Shown here: positions 16,336 to 25,479 of the stretch, piece by piece | Layout: each line of letters starts with the position of its first letter | Position numbering within the stretch: position 1 is the first letter of the stretch | DNA from: RACS-047 sp031553855 | Lineage (GTDB): Bacteria; Bacillota; Clostridia; Christensenellales; Pumilibacteraceae | Assembly (NCBI GenBank): GCA_031553855.1 | Contig: JAVBKW010000024.1 | Location: 1 to 64,000 of the forward strand | Length of the DNA stretch: 64,000 nucleotides | Direction: 5' to 3' | Notes under the pieces: model-generated | Databases searched by the model: none | The model's input: only the letters and a program-made list of their open reading frames with translations | What the model was told of the DNA's origin: nothing | Translations under genes and position numbers: made by a program

Positions 16336-17532
16336 ATATACGCAGTTTTCATTATAAAGGTTTTTGTAGTATTCATTGAACACAGCGCACCCTGAAACAC
16401 AGTGCGCGCGCATCAAAAATGAACATTTTGAACAGGCGACGCAGCACTTTTTAGCATCGAATTTACCGCTGAGATAGTCCTTGTAGAACTGAGGATATGC
16501 AAGCGCGCCGCGTCCGAAGCCGGCGAAATCGCAAACTTTTGCCTCAAGCAGCGCCTCGGCTTTTTCCATAAGGTTGCCGCGATAATATGAAAAACCTGAC
16601 CCTACGAGTTTTAATAGAGGAAAGCAAGCCTTCATTTCCTTTTCAACGTCGAAAAATCTTTTTATTCCCGCTTCCGCCGTTTCAGGCGCTTTGTAAGCTC
16701 CCGCCCTGAAAGGACGGTTGATATGTGGATTATAATACGGATTGCCAATAGTGACGTTGAGCAGTTCAAGACCGCGGTCAATAAGGCTTTGCACGAGCAT
16801 TTTAGGCTCGGTAAGGTCCAAATTGCCTTGCTCATCAGTCCCGAAGCCGTAGGGCTTTTTGACCATATCGCTCAATCCCACGCGCGCAACCACCATAAAA
16901 TCTGCGGGAACAGCTTTCTTGACCGCTTCAAAGCAATCTACATAGCACCTCGAACGGTTTTCGAAGCTGCCGCCGTATCTCCCTTCGCGATCAAAACCCG
17001 ACAATAATTCCTGCATAAGATAACCATGACAGCTTTTAACGTCTACCCCGTCAAAACCAGCTTCTACGGCAAGCTTTGCCGATAAAACAAATTTTTCAGG
17101 AATCGAATCTAAATATTCATCCGTCACGATATGATCGTCAGTCATGGTACGCTTTTCTTCATAAACAGGATTTCGGTAGGCAATCATCGGCGCGATACTT
17201 TGCCGTCCCGAATGTGTAAGCTGAATTATCATAAGCGGAGCAAACCCGTTTTCTTTTATAGAAATCTCACGCATTTTATGGATGAGTGAACGAAAAGTCC
17301 CGACGTTTTCCTCCGTCAGGCGCATCTGCCTAAAATTAGCGCGTCCCTCAGGACAAACCGCACTCGCCTCAAACCATATTATCCCTGCACCCGAGCGTGC
17401 AAAATCCATATATTTACTGACGGTCAAACCGCTAGGGCTTCCGTCTTCGTTGCAGTCGCAACCTTCCATCGGCTGGATAACTACTCGGTTTTCGACTATT
17501 TTCTTCGCAATTTTAATTTTTTCGTTTAACAT
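16318..17532 (-). CDS. Old-yellow-enzyme-family NADH:flavin oxidoreductase with Fe-S C-terminus
   Basis: A 404-residue FMN TIM-barrel enzyme related to 2,4-dienoyl-CoA reductase and other enoate reductases. Visible features: VIQPMEG near the N-terminus, QLTHSGRQS (substrate/FMN His), GFDGVDVKSCHGYLMQELLS, and GFGRGALAYP. The C-terminus carries a cysteine cluster CCVACSKC...C...C (about residues 363-382) fit for a 4Fe-4S cluster; it lacks the extra FAD domains of the full dienoyl-CoA reductase. First gene of the leftward operon, behind a strong promoter. Cytosolic; the substrate is likely an alpha,beta-unsaturated carbonyl compound. Confidence 0.85.
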   Translation of the reverse strand: MLNEKIKIAKKIVENRVVIQPMEGCDCNEDGSPSGLTVSKYMDFARSGAGIIWFEASAVCPEGRANFRQMRLTEENVGTFRSLIHKMREISIKENGFAPLMIIQLTHSGRQSIAPMIAYRNPVYEEKRTMTDDHIVTDEYLDSIPEKFVLSAKLAVEAGFDGVDVKSCHGYLMQELLSGFDREGRYGGSFENRSRCYVDCFEAVKKAVPADFMVVARVGLSDMVKKPYGFGTDEQGNLDLTEPKMLVQSLIDRGLELLNVTIGNPYYNPHINRPFRAGAYKAPETAEAGIKRFFDVEKEMKACFPLLKLVGSGFSYYRGNLMEKAEALLEAKVCDFAGFGRGALAYPQFYKDYLSGKFDAKKCCVACSKCSFLMRAHCVSGCAVFNEYYKNLYNENCVYKEKCV

Positions 17533-17555
17533 TGATTCTCCATTTCCTTATAGTA

Positions 17556-17584
17556 ATTATACCTTTTCTTTGCAATCTAATCAA
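17556..17584 (-). promoter_or_regulatory. Promoter of the leftward metabolic operon
   Basis: TTGATT-17-TATAAT on the minus strand, ending 24 bases before the oxidoreductase start at 17532. No other good promoter was seen between the metabolic genes down to 2887. Confidence 0.7.
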
Positions 17585-17640
17585 TGCACTTTTCTCTGTG
17601 TTTTTGGATTATCGGGACATCTTGCCTTTTTACAAAGAGC

Positions 17641-17664
17641 GCAACAGCCGTAATTGACTGTTGC
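17641..17664 (-). terminator. Stem-loop after the surface-protein operon
   Basis: GCAACAG and CTGTTGC pair across a ten-base loop, 44-67 bases beyond the stop at 17708. The T-run expected of an intrinsic terminator is weak, so this may be a terminator or only an RNA-stabilising hairpin. Confidence 0.4.
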
Positions 17665-17707
17665 TACTCCTTGTTTTTTGACCTTATTTTCAGTTTATCT
17701 TAATATT

Positions 17708-20653
17708 TTAACTGATTTTTTTTCTTCTGAGGATAAACAACACGCCCGCAGACGCTACCAACACAAAAATTATTGATCCGAATCCACCGCCGATCGCGCT
17801 TTTACATCCTTTAGATTCTGAAAACTTAGCGTACAGCTCAACATCACCGGTTTTGTCATTCGCGATTGAAGTGACTTTATTTGTAAAGTCTTTATCTGTA
17901 TACCAACCCTCGAATGTGCATCCGGCTTTTGTTGCGTCCGCAAGAGTCAAACCTACGCCCTCTGTATATTTGTAGGGATTTTCAGCCGCGTTAATACCGC
18001 CGTTGAGGAAGTAAACGATATTGCTTATATTGGAGATTTTGATAAACTTAGCGTGCAGCGTAATATCGCCGGTTTTTGTTTCGGATATAAAAGTGACCTT
18101 ATTAGTGAAAGCCGCTTCTGTATACCAACCCTCAAATGCATAGCCATCTTTCACCGCTGCCGCAAGAGCTAAGCCTAAGCCTTCCTCATATTTATCGGGA
18201 TTAGAAGCGTTTACGCCGCCGTTTAAAACATACGTGATATTACGTTTGACAAGATCGGCGTTCCTTGTGAACTTAGCATAGATAGTAGTAATTTCTGTCG
18301 CCGATTTGGGCACGGCTGTGATTTCTATTTCAAAATCCTCATCCATAAACCAACCTTCAAACGTATAACCGTCTTTTGTTGCCGGAGCAAGAGCTCTTGA
18401 GCCGAAGCTTAAATGGTATTCTGCAGGGTTATTTTCGGCGTTATCTCCGTCGTCAAGCACATAGACGATTGCAATTCTCTCAGCTTCAGTATAATTTGCG
18501 TAGAAGGTTATGTCTTTGCTGACGGTAAATTCGCCGGTTACCTTACTCTCGGGTGTAAACTCTGCCGTTGTGTACCAACCTTCAAAATGATAATTATTAG
18601 GCGAAACCGCGTCTTTAAGCGTAATTTTACCGCCTGACGTAGCTTTTACCGTAGTGTTGCCAACGTTATTTGTTCCCGCGCCGGTGTCGTATGAAATCGC
18701 ATACACTTGCTCAAATCCCGGATAAAGCTTCAAATCAATATTCAATCCGATGGATATGCCGGCAAATTTGTTCGCGGCAACACAATCGGAGCCCAGATAC
18801 CAACCATTGAATTCTTTATAATCGTCCGTCCATTCTGGTGAAGAAAGTCTTATGAGGCCTTCCTCGAATGTATAACTTTCCGGATTGGCTGCAACATTTG
18901 TAATTGTATTGCCGCTGTCACCGTCCAAAACATACGTGATTGAATATTCTCCAGATAATTCGGAAATATCAGGATTTGTTTTATCAAAGAACATCGCTGT
19001 TAGTGATCCTGCAGTGTTTTGCGCCGCACCAGCAAAAATAGTATAGTTGCCTGCTTCGGAAATTTCAAATGTAATATAATAGTGTGTAGCGTACGGCTGC
19101 TCTACTAACTTTGTAGCAAGAGCGACTTTTTCCGACGCTTTATCAAAAGTAGACCAATAGGCATTATACATAGCGAGCGAACGCGATATACTTTTAGAGA
19201 GCGGATTACCTGCCATTGTATTATTATTACCAAAGACTGTGACATAAAGCTTACTGTCGTTTGCTACCGCATCTTCAGTTACGGTAAATGACATATTTGA
19301 AACGTGCGTACCGCTGTTTCCGCCAAATTTCATATGCTGATTTTTTCCAGCTACAGGAAGCGCAAGCTCATTTGCGATGAAGAAATCGTTTAATCCCGTA
19401 TTAGCTGTGCCATAGGCTGCCTCGTCCCAAGTGTGAACATTCATACCGTATCTTGAAATCAGTGCATTTGACTTAATTAATCCTGCTGTGGACGTTTCAA
19501 ATTCATAAACGGTTTTCGCAGTATTATCTGTTGAGAGCTTTTGATCCGATTTCGTTGACTCGTCGGTATATGCAACTTTGCCGGTATATGCGCCGTTTGA
19601 ATCGCTATAGATACCTTTGGTGTATGCAACTTTTTTATTGTCGGAATCCGCGCCTGCTGCATCATAATCAAAGATTATATAGCCGTCATTTCCGTATAGA
19701 CCCGACCAATCATCCGCTGTAGTTTTAAGGTTGACGCCTTCTGATTCATTCGGCGCTTCCGGCTCCTGCGGTTGCGTATTATCAAGGAAGTAACCGCCAA
19801 TGAAGGGTAGGAACGATGTCGTAGCAGCGGTTGCATTGGGATTTCTAGCCGCCACAATTTGAAACTCGCCCGCGCCTTGCAGTTTAAACGTTACAAAACC
19901 TTTTGATGTGATCGTTTTTGTCGTAAGCTGCGTAAGCGCGCCATAGTGAGCCATAGCCTCTGCAACCGTAGCACCTCTCACTACAGGATTTTTCACTATC
20001 TGTGCGCCTTTGTATACAAAAAGATCTATGGGATTTTCTACGGACACATCAATCGACGTTGAATTAGAATAAATATACATAGTAATATACAAATCGCTTG
20101 CATCCGTTTTGTTGATCGCTATAGCAGAGTCCTGCAGAATCGTATCCCATCCATCAATTCTCGGAACTATATTAGTCGTAGTACCGGGCGCATATAAAGA
20201 CGCTGTATTAGCAGTCCCGTAACTTCTCCATGCCCTTGCACTAAAAGCCCACTTGTCTATTTTGAGGTCTAATGCGTCTGCCGGATTCACAAAATTACCC
20301 GCAACCTTGAGGTACGCATTATTAGCATTGTTTGCATAGCCACTAACCTCCATCAGGTTAGTGGTTCCATAACCGCTGCCGCTCTTTGTATAAAGATTAG
20401 AATATATATAACTGCTCGTCCCTGAGGTTGAGTTACCAGCTATAATTACATAACCGTTTTTTCCATAAGGGCTCGACTCCCAATCGGTACGGAATCTATT
20501 CGACGTAGAAATAAATTGCGCCGTGTGAGTTGCCGGTTCTTCGGCTATTGCTTTGTTTACGGGTCCGGCAACGGCAATCAGGCAGCTTAAGATAAACGCC
20601 GCTAAGATAGTCATTATTAAAAGCGAAAACTTTACTGTTTTTGTTTTCATCAT
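17708..20653 (-). CDS. Cell-surface protein with five InlB-type repeats and Gly-Cys C-terminal signal
   Basis: A 981-residue secreted protein: signal peptide (about 1-38, with AGPVNKAIAEE at the cleavage region); two related beta-rich modules, each with a YGxxGYxI motif (about 45-290 and 300-560); five tandem repeats of 65-80 residues of the Listeria-Bacteroides/InlB type, each with F-x-GW-[YF] (about 570-945); and a C-terminus ESKGCKS followed by a hydrophobic span and RRKK. That tail is shared with three other proteins in this window and looks like a surface-sorting or anchoring signal. Last gene of the ABC transporter operon. Probably binds polymer on the cell surface; no catalytic domain seen. 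Confidence 0.8.
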   Translation of the reverse strand: MMKTKTVKFSLLIMTILAAFILSCLIAVAGPVNKAIAEEPATHTAQFISTSNRFRTDWESSPYGKNGYVIIAGNSTSGTSSYIYSNLYTKSGSGYGTTNLMEVSGYANNANNAYLKVAGNFVNPADALDLKIDKWAFSARAWRSYGTANTASLYAPGTTTNIVPRIDGWDTILQDSAIAINKTDASDLYITMYIYSNSTSIDVSVENPIDLFVYKGAQIVKNPVVRGATVAEAMAHYGALTQLTTKTITSKGFVTFKLQGAGEFQIVAARNPNATAATTSFLPFIGGYFLDNTQPQEPEAPNESEGVNLKTTADDWSGLYGNDGYIIFDYDAAGADSDNKKVAYTKGIYSDSNGAYTGKVAYTDESTKSDQKLSTDNTAKTVYEFETSTAGLIKSNALISRYGMNVHTWDEAAYGTANTGLNDFFIANELALPVAGKNQHMKFGGNSGTHVSNMSFTVTEDAVANDSKLYVTVFGNNNTMAGNPLSKSISRSLAMYNAYWSTFDKASEKVALATKLVEQPYATHYYITFEISEAGNYTIFAGAAQNTAGSLTAMFFDKTNPDISELSGEYSITYVLDGDSGNTITNVAANPESYTFEEGLIRLSSPEWTDDYKEFNGWYLGSDCVAANKFAGISIGLNIDLKLYPGFEQVYAISYDTGAGTNNVGNTTVKATSGGKITLKDAVSPNNYHFEGWYTTAEFTPESKVTGEFTVSKDITFYANYTEAERIAIVYVLDDGDNAENNPAEYHLSFGSRALAPATKDGYTFEGWFMDEDFEIEITAVPKSATEITTIYAKFTRNADLVKRNITYVLNGGVNASNPDKYEEGLGLALAAAVKDGYAFEGWYTEAAFTNKVTFISETKTGDITLHAKFIKISNISNIVYFLNGGINAAENPYKYTEGVGLTLADATKAGCTFEGWYTDKDFTNKVTSIANDKTGDVELYAKFSESKGCKSAIGGGFGSIIFVLVASAGVLFILRRKKIS

Positions 20654-20689
20654 TTCCCTCCAAATTTTTTTTTGTTCGTTGCGCTCATA

Positions 20690-23600
20690 TTAAACGCGTC
20701 TTTTTTTTCTGACGAGCAGCAACGCCGCGCTCATTGCTAATACGCTGACAAATATACTACCGGTGACCATGAAGCCCGATTTACAGCCGGCTGTTTCTGT
20801 CGGCGGAGTAACGATGCCCTCTTCTCCGGACCATTTTGCGTATATCGTTCCGCTTGCGGTAATTTCGCTGTCCGCGTTAAAAGCTGTTTTGAAACTTCTA
20901 TCCGTGTACCAGCCCTCAAAATCATGCTCAAGTCTGAACGGATCACCGTAGGCCTCAAGCGCTGATTTGACTGAACCGCCTTCAAGAACCTTGATGCTTG
21001 CATACTCGCCTTTTGCGGAGCCCGCTGCCGTTTTATAGTTAAAATCAAACACAAGCTCGTAGCCGTACACTGCGTATAGAGTGACGTTTTGTGCGTAGGC
21101 TTGAGTTACAAATGTCGTGGAAGAAGTAATCGTTGCATCCTTAGTCCAACCGATAAATACCTTACCGTTTACCGCAGGAGCCGCCGGGAGAGTTGATTCG
21201 AACTCATACTCGCCGCTCAAATCGCTAAGCACGCCGTTTACGTATAACGAGTGAATTGCGTTTGCATAGAAACCTATCGGCCTGTTGATAGTAGTGTCAG
21301 TGCTTAGTAAGGTCGTATTGCTTATTTCGTTGTTTTTAAGAACGACGCCGTTCATAGTGCGGTCTATCTTAATGCCCCACTGAGAATTTTCGATTATATT
21401 ATCCTCAATGATAATATAGCGTATTGCGTTTGCATTATTATCTTGACCGCCGCGGAAATAAATGACTATACCTGTACCCATTGTAACTTCTTTTTCGAAA
21501 GGAAGTTCAGGGATCATATCGTGCAAATAGTTGTTTTTGATCATTAGTCCAAATGTAAGTATTCCCATAGCTCCGCCGCTGCCGCCACCGTAGAATTGTA
21601 TGCCGCCGAACTGTCCTACACTCGCTATTGATAATCCGGCATCTGTATGAACACCAACACCCGAGATGTCGTTGTTTACTATACGAACGTTAGTAACGGG
21701 ATTGATACGTCCGCCGCCCATTCCGCCGGAAGCAAGTCCGCCGCCGGTGATTCCTGCTGTATTAACAAGCGTACAGCCGTCGATGACGGTGTCGAAATGG
21801 TTTGAGTAAACACAGATCGACGAAACGCAGTCATAAGCTTTTAAGTGATATACTGTTGTGTTAGCAAGCGGTGCCATACAAGCGAATACGCTGGTATGGT
21901 CGGGCATTATATCCCAATCCTTTTCCCAGTCCATAAGCTCATAGCGGTTTTTATAGTCGCCCGTGCCTGTAATCTTGATATAGCGGTACTGCCCTTGACC
22001 CGTGCCGTCCGAAATATATACGGCGCACATATTATAGCGCAGAACAGTTGTTGATAGTATCTTTGCGCCGCCCGTAAAGTCTAGCGTGATTGAACGCCTC
22101 TCCGACGTTAATACCTTACCCGTTGAGAATGTTCCAGAGGGCGCTTCCATAAGCAATACTTCGCCGTCGTTAGTCGGATTCGCGCGGTTACCTGTATTAG
22201 TAACATACGAAAACGCGATGTACTGGTCGCTCTTTATAGACGGACCGTGTCCCATTCCCTGCATGTCAATATAGCTGTTTTCCATAAAGCAGTATCGTCC
22301 CATCCAATGCGGAGAAGTTTCGACTGCACCGTAGTAAATAAACTTTACGTTCCAGAGAGTGCCATATGCGGTGAGCTCGGTATAAAGATGCATGCCTAAG
22401 AACTCAGCATTTTTGATCATACAGTTTTGACCGGTTATCGCAATCATTCTCTGGCACTGATCTTCCTGAACAGTCGTACCACCGAACATATCTGCTTTTA
22501 TGTTGATAAGGAACCTGTTTTTAACGGTCGAATTTACTTTATCTTCGGTAGTAGTTCCGTCGCCGTCCCATTTAAAAACGTATTTGGGAGCATACCATGT
22601 GTCATTGTCTGTTTCAAGTCTTGCATCCTTTGCCGAAAGAGAAACACGCGCAATACCGCTGTTTATCTGTTCCTTCGCACCGGAAAACCAAACCGCGCTG
22701 ATATCTTTATTGTTCGAGTATATAAAAGATGTTTTGTCCTCGCCTGCGCCGACAATCATTACGCCTTTCTTCAGTGCAACGCTGCTGTAAAGATAATATG
22801 TTCCCTCAGGGAAATACAATACGCCGCCACCAGCGTTTGAAAGAGCGGTTATTTTTTGATTGATCTCGCTAGTAAATTCTTGAGCTGTGTCAAATGTGTT
22901 GTTAGGATTGCTGGGCGACATCGTTTCAATTCGTGTGTAGTTAAGATCCTGCGCCCAGTATACGCCGAGATCCAGGGGGTCATTTCCTACATGAGTGTTC
23001 CCATCCATTGCACCAAATACGGTTTCATTCCAGTTCTGCGCTTTCTTTTCGTAAATAACAAGCTTGCAATTATCTGTAAGCGCGCGGAAATCCTTACCGT
23101 CAGACGCGACAGTAACTTCGTATGTGCCGAAATCGTAAATTGCAGGGATTTTAATAGTGATTCTTAAAGAATAAGTATAAGGAATGTCTTCAGCCTGCAA
23201 TTTGTCGTTCTCAAACTGCAAAGCATTTTCTTTTGTGATCTTATTGCCTGTGAGAATGCCGCCATTTGCCGCCGTGAGCGTATAGCTTATATAACTTGCT
23301 GCAGCGCCGCTCTTATCTGCTACCTGCGTGAGCTTGACCTTCAAGGTGCTAAGCGCGCTTTCTAAGTCGCCCACTCCGTATTCGTTTTGCAGGAAGTTTC
23401 TGCCAACGATCTGTATCTCCTGTCCCTCATACGCGCCTTCCTGATCGAGGTACAGCGGGCGAGCGGCGTTCATTGTGATGCCGTTGCTCCAGCCGCTCGA
23501 GTTATGCACGTAGAAATCGTAGATGCCGGCCTTGGCATTTTCGGGGAAATTGAACATAATGCCTGTACCGTTGATCGAATCAACAGTCATAATATCGTTT

Positions 23601-25348
23601 TGTCCGATGTATGAATATACTTTATTTGTATCATACGCAGCAGGCACTTTCCCTTCATTTTTTCTGTACGCGATTTTAAGCTCTCCGTCGTCCTGCATAT
23701 TTTGCCCTACAAGATTTACGGCTTCACCAGGCTTTATCGCGTCGGAAATCGACATAAGGAATGGCGTAGAAACGTTTTGGCTTGCGCTTGGCGTTATAGA
23801 CAGTGAAACGTTTGCACTGCAAGAGTCGTATCCATAGAAAGGGTTCTCCTCGGGTTGAGGCTCGATTGACGCAACAAGCTTATATTCGCCTGCGTAGGGA
23901 ACACTGTTTGATACCGTTACATCGCCGTTAGCGTCGGTCGTGCCTTTTTTGAACAAGTTGTTCATGTTGGGATATACACTGGTGCCGAGATCTGAATTAA
24001 CATTATCTCCTTCTAAAATAAACGTGACCTCTATCCCCGCATAAGGCTCATACGTTACGCCGTCATCTTCGGTTTTAAAAAGCCTTGCCGAAGCTTCAAG
24101 AGCAACGTTTTGTTCCGCGCCGTAATTAGCATGGGCAAACTCGATCTTTGTCATTTTATAAATAGCCGTACCCTTTTCAAAAGAGTTTTCAAAATCGGGA
24201 AGGTTGAATGTTTTTACAACAATTGCAGGCTCAATAAAATCGGCTTTTACACTTCTATAAATATACTTGGGATCCTTAGTTTTTACAGTTCCAGAAGCCA
24301 AAGCATACTCATATACCCTTGAAACAACCGACGTAGTGTCTTTATACGTTGTAACGCCGGGATTTGTTTGCGCGAGCGGAGTCCAAAGCGTATCACCTAC
24401 TATACGGCGGAAAATCGCGGTATAAGTAGTGTCGAGCTTGTTCTCCCAAGAAAGATTGATTATTTTCGATCCCTCGAGCTCCGCTTCAAGATTACTTGTG
24501 CCAATATCTTCATTTTTTTCATACTTATCGAAGAATATGCCGTTTGAATAAGCGGTTAGTGCGTCGCCATAGTACTGCACCTTAAACGAGCCCTTTACGG
24601 CGAATCTTACATGCACGCCCTGATTCGCGTTATCAACACGATGCTGCGCTATCAGATTTCCGTCTAAATCGTAGAGCTTCATCCATTGATTGTCCAGTCC
24701 GTTATACTTATGGCGCCACGGGCTGCCGACATAATATGTAAAGGTATGCCAATCGTCGTCATTCATTTCTATAGTAAACTCTGTGACTCCGCCGGGCTTG
24801 CACGCAAAACCTCCGTGCGACCAGGTGAATTCGACCTCGTCATGATAAGGGCCTTCAATCGGTAATGGCTGAATGCCGTTTTGAGAATTTCCTAAAGATG
24901 TTGAAAGAGTCTGCGGAGTATTCATCCAATACCCGAACGGATCATCGCCAATAGTGGTGATGTTGCCCTCGATAGAATCAACATAGCTCGGATATTCGAC
25001 ATAATTGGCTTTTTCGCCGTTCGGATAGTATCCGGAATCGTCGGTAAAGTCGTTCAACTTAACCGGATCCAAACACATCTGTCCGTTTTGGCGCAGCCAA
25101 TGGAAGAACAATACGAGGCCGTCGCCGCCGTAGTTGCGGTCCAGCTCGGGATTATCCTTTAGACCATTGTCACCGTTATACCAAAAGCCCTGCGTCTGCC
25201 TATCCTCGGTGAGGAAATACGCCTCCGATGCTTCCGACGCCTGCGCTTTTGACGGGTTTGAGATTATTACAGCTCCCAAACTGACCATAAAAACGCTGAC
25301 TATGTAAACGCAAAGAACTAATTTGACTTTCACAGATTTTAAACTCAT
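20690..25348 (-). CDS. Giant surface protein with right-handed beta-helix, pectate-lyase-like
   Basis: A 1552-residue exported protein. Signal peptide (about 1-38, ending near SKAQASEA); N-terminal beta-sandwich modules of a carbohydrate-binding type; Ig/IPT-like domains in the middle; then a pectate-lyase-3-like beta-helix beginning around GGGVLYFPEGTYYLYSS and continuing through repeated Gly/Asn-rich coils (about 830-1370). InlB-type repeats and the Gly-Cys C-terminal signal (Cys1522, hydrophobic span, RKKRR) finish it. The start at 25348 follows AAGGAG; the reading from 25402 begins with TTG and lacks a site. Likely depolymerises or binds pectin-like polysaccharide at the cell surface. The catalytic residues cannot be assigned by eye. 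Confidence 0.75.
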   Translation of the reverse strand: MSLKSVKVKLVLCVYIVSVFMVSLGAVIISNPSKAQASEASEAYFLTEDRQTQGFWYNGDNGLKDNPELDRNYGGDGLVLFFHWLRQNGQMCLDPVKLNDFTDDSGYYPNGEKANYVEYPSYVDSIEGNITTIGDDPFGYWMNTPQTLSTSLGNSQNGIQPLPIEGPYHDEVEFTWSHGGFACKPGGVTEFTIEMNDDDWHTFTYYVGSPWRHKYNGLDNQWMKLYDLDGNLIAQHRVDNANQGVHVRFAVKGSFKVQYYGDALTAYSNGIFFDKYEKNEDIGTSNLEAELEGSKIINLSWENKLDTTYTAIFRRIVGDTLWTPLAQTNPGVTTYKDTTSVVSRVYEYALASGTVKTKDPKYIYRSVKADFIEPAIVVKTFNLPDFENSFEKGTAIYKMTKIEFAHANYGAEQNVALEASARLFKTEDDGVTYEPYAGIEVTFILEGDNVNSDLGTSVYPNMNNLFKKGTTDANGDVTVSNSVPYAGEYKLVASIEPQPEENPFYGYDSCSANVSLSITPSASQNVSTPFLMSISDAIKPGEAVNLVGQNMQDDGELKIAYRKNEGKVPAAYDTNKVYSYIGQNDIMTVDSINGTGIMFNFPENAKAGIYDFYVHNSSGWSNGITMNAARPLYLDQEGAYEGQEIQIVGRNFLQNEYGVGDLESALSTLKVKLTQVADKSGAAASYISYTLTAANGGILTGNKITKENALQFENDKLQAEDIPYTYSLRITIKIPAIYDFGTYEVTVASDGKDFRALTDNCKLVIYEKKAQNWNETVFGAMDGNTHVGNDPLDLGVYWAQDLNYTRIETMSPSNPNNTFDTAQEFTSEINQKITALSNAGGGVLYFPEGTYYLYSSVALKKGVMIVGAGEDKTSFIYSNNKDISAVWFSGAKEQINSGIARVSLSAKDARLETDNDTWYAPKYVFKWDGDGTTTEDKVNSTVKNRFLINIKADMFGGTTVQEDQCQRMIAITGQNCMIKNAEFLGMHLYTELTAYGTLWNVKFIYYGAVETSPHWMGRYCFMENSYIDMQGMGHGPSIKSDQYIAFSYVTNTGNRANPTNDGEVLLMEAPSGTFSTGKVLTSERRSITLDFTGGAKILSTTVLRYNMCAVYISDGTGQGQYRYIKITGTGDYKNRYELMDWEKDWDIMPDHTSVFACMAPLANTTVYHLKAYDCVSSICVYSNHFDTVIDGCTLVNTAGITGGGLASGGMGGGRINPVTNVRIVNNDISGVGVHTDAGLSIASVGQFGGIQFYGGGSGGAMGILTFGLMIKNNYLHDMIPELPFEKEVTMGTGIVIYFRGGQDNNANAIRYIIIEDNIIENSQWGIKIDRTMNGVVLKNNEISNTTLLSTDTTINRPIGFYANAIHSLYVNGVLSDLSGEYEFESTLPAAPAVNGKVFIGWTKDATITSSTTFVTQAYAQNVTLYAVYGYELVFDFNYKTAAGSAKGEYASIKVLEGGSVKSALEAYGDPFRLEHDFEGWYTDRSFKTAFNADSEITASGTIYAKWSGEEGIVTPPTETAGCKSGFMVTGSIFVSVLAMSAALLLVRKKRRV

Positions 25349-25420
25349 TCTTATTCTCCTTCTTTTTCTTTTTGATTTGATATGATTTGTTGTCTGAAAC
25401 AAATTTTGTGCGCAATCTTT

Positions 25421-25450
25421 GGCATCCTCGCTGCGAATCGCGAAAATGCC
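25421..25450 (-). promoter_or_regulatory. Intercistronic stem-loop after the solute-binding-protein gene
   Basis: GGCAT..TCGC pairs with GCGA..ATGCC in the 131-base gap between the solute-binding-protein and beta-helix genes, with no T-run behind it. Such hairpins often raise the level of the upstream binding protein relative to downstream genes. Confidence 0.5.
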
Positions 25451-25479
25451 TGTTTTTATTATGTGAAAATTTAAACTAA

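Noticed and set aside
22427..22840. Plus-strand frames inside the beta-helix gene
   Set aside because: Overlap a long coding region with clear repeats and signal peptide; no supporting sites.
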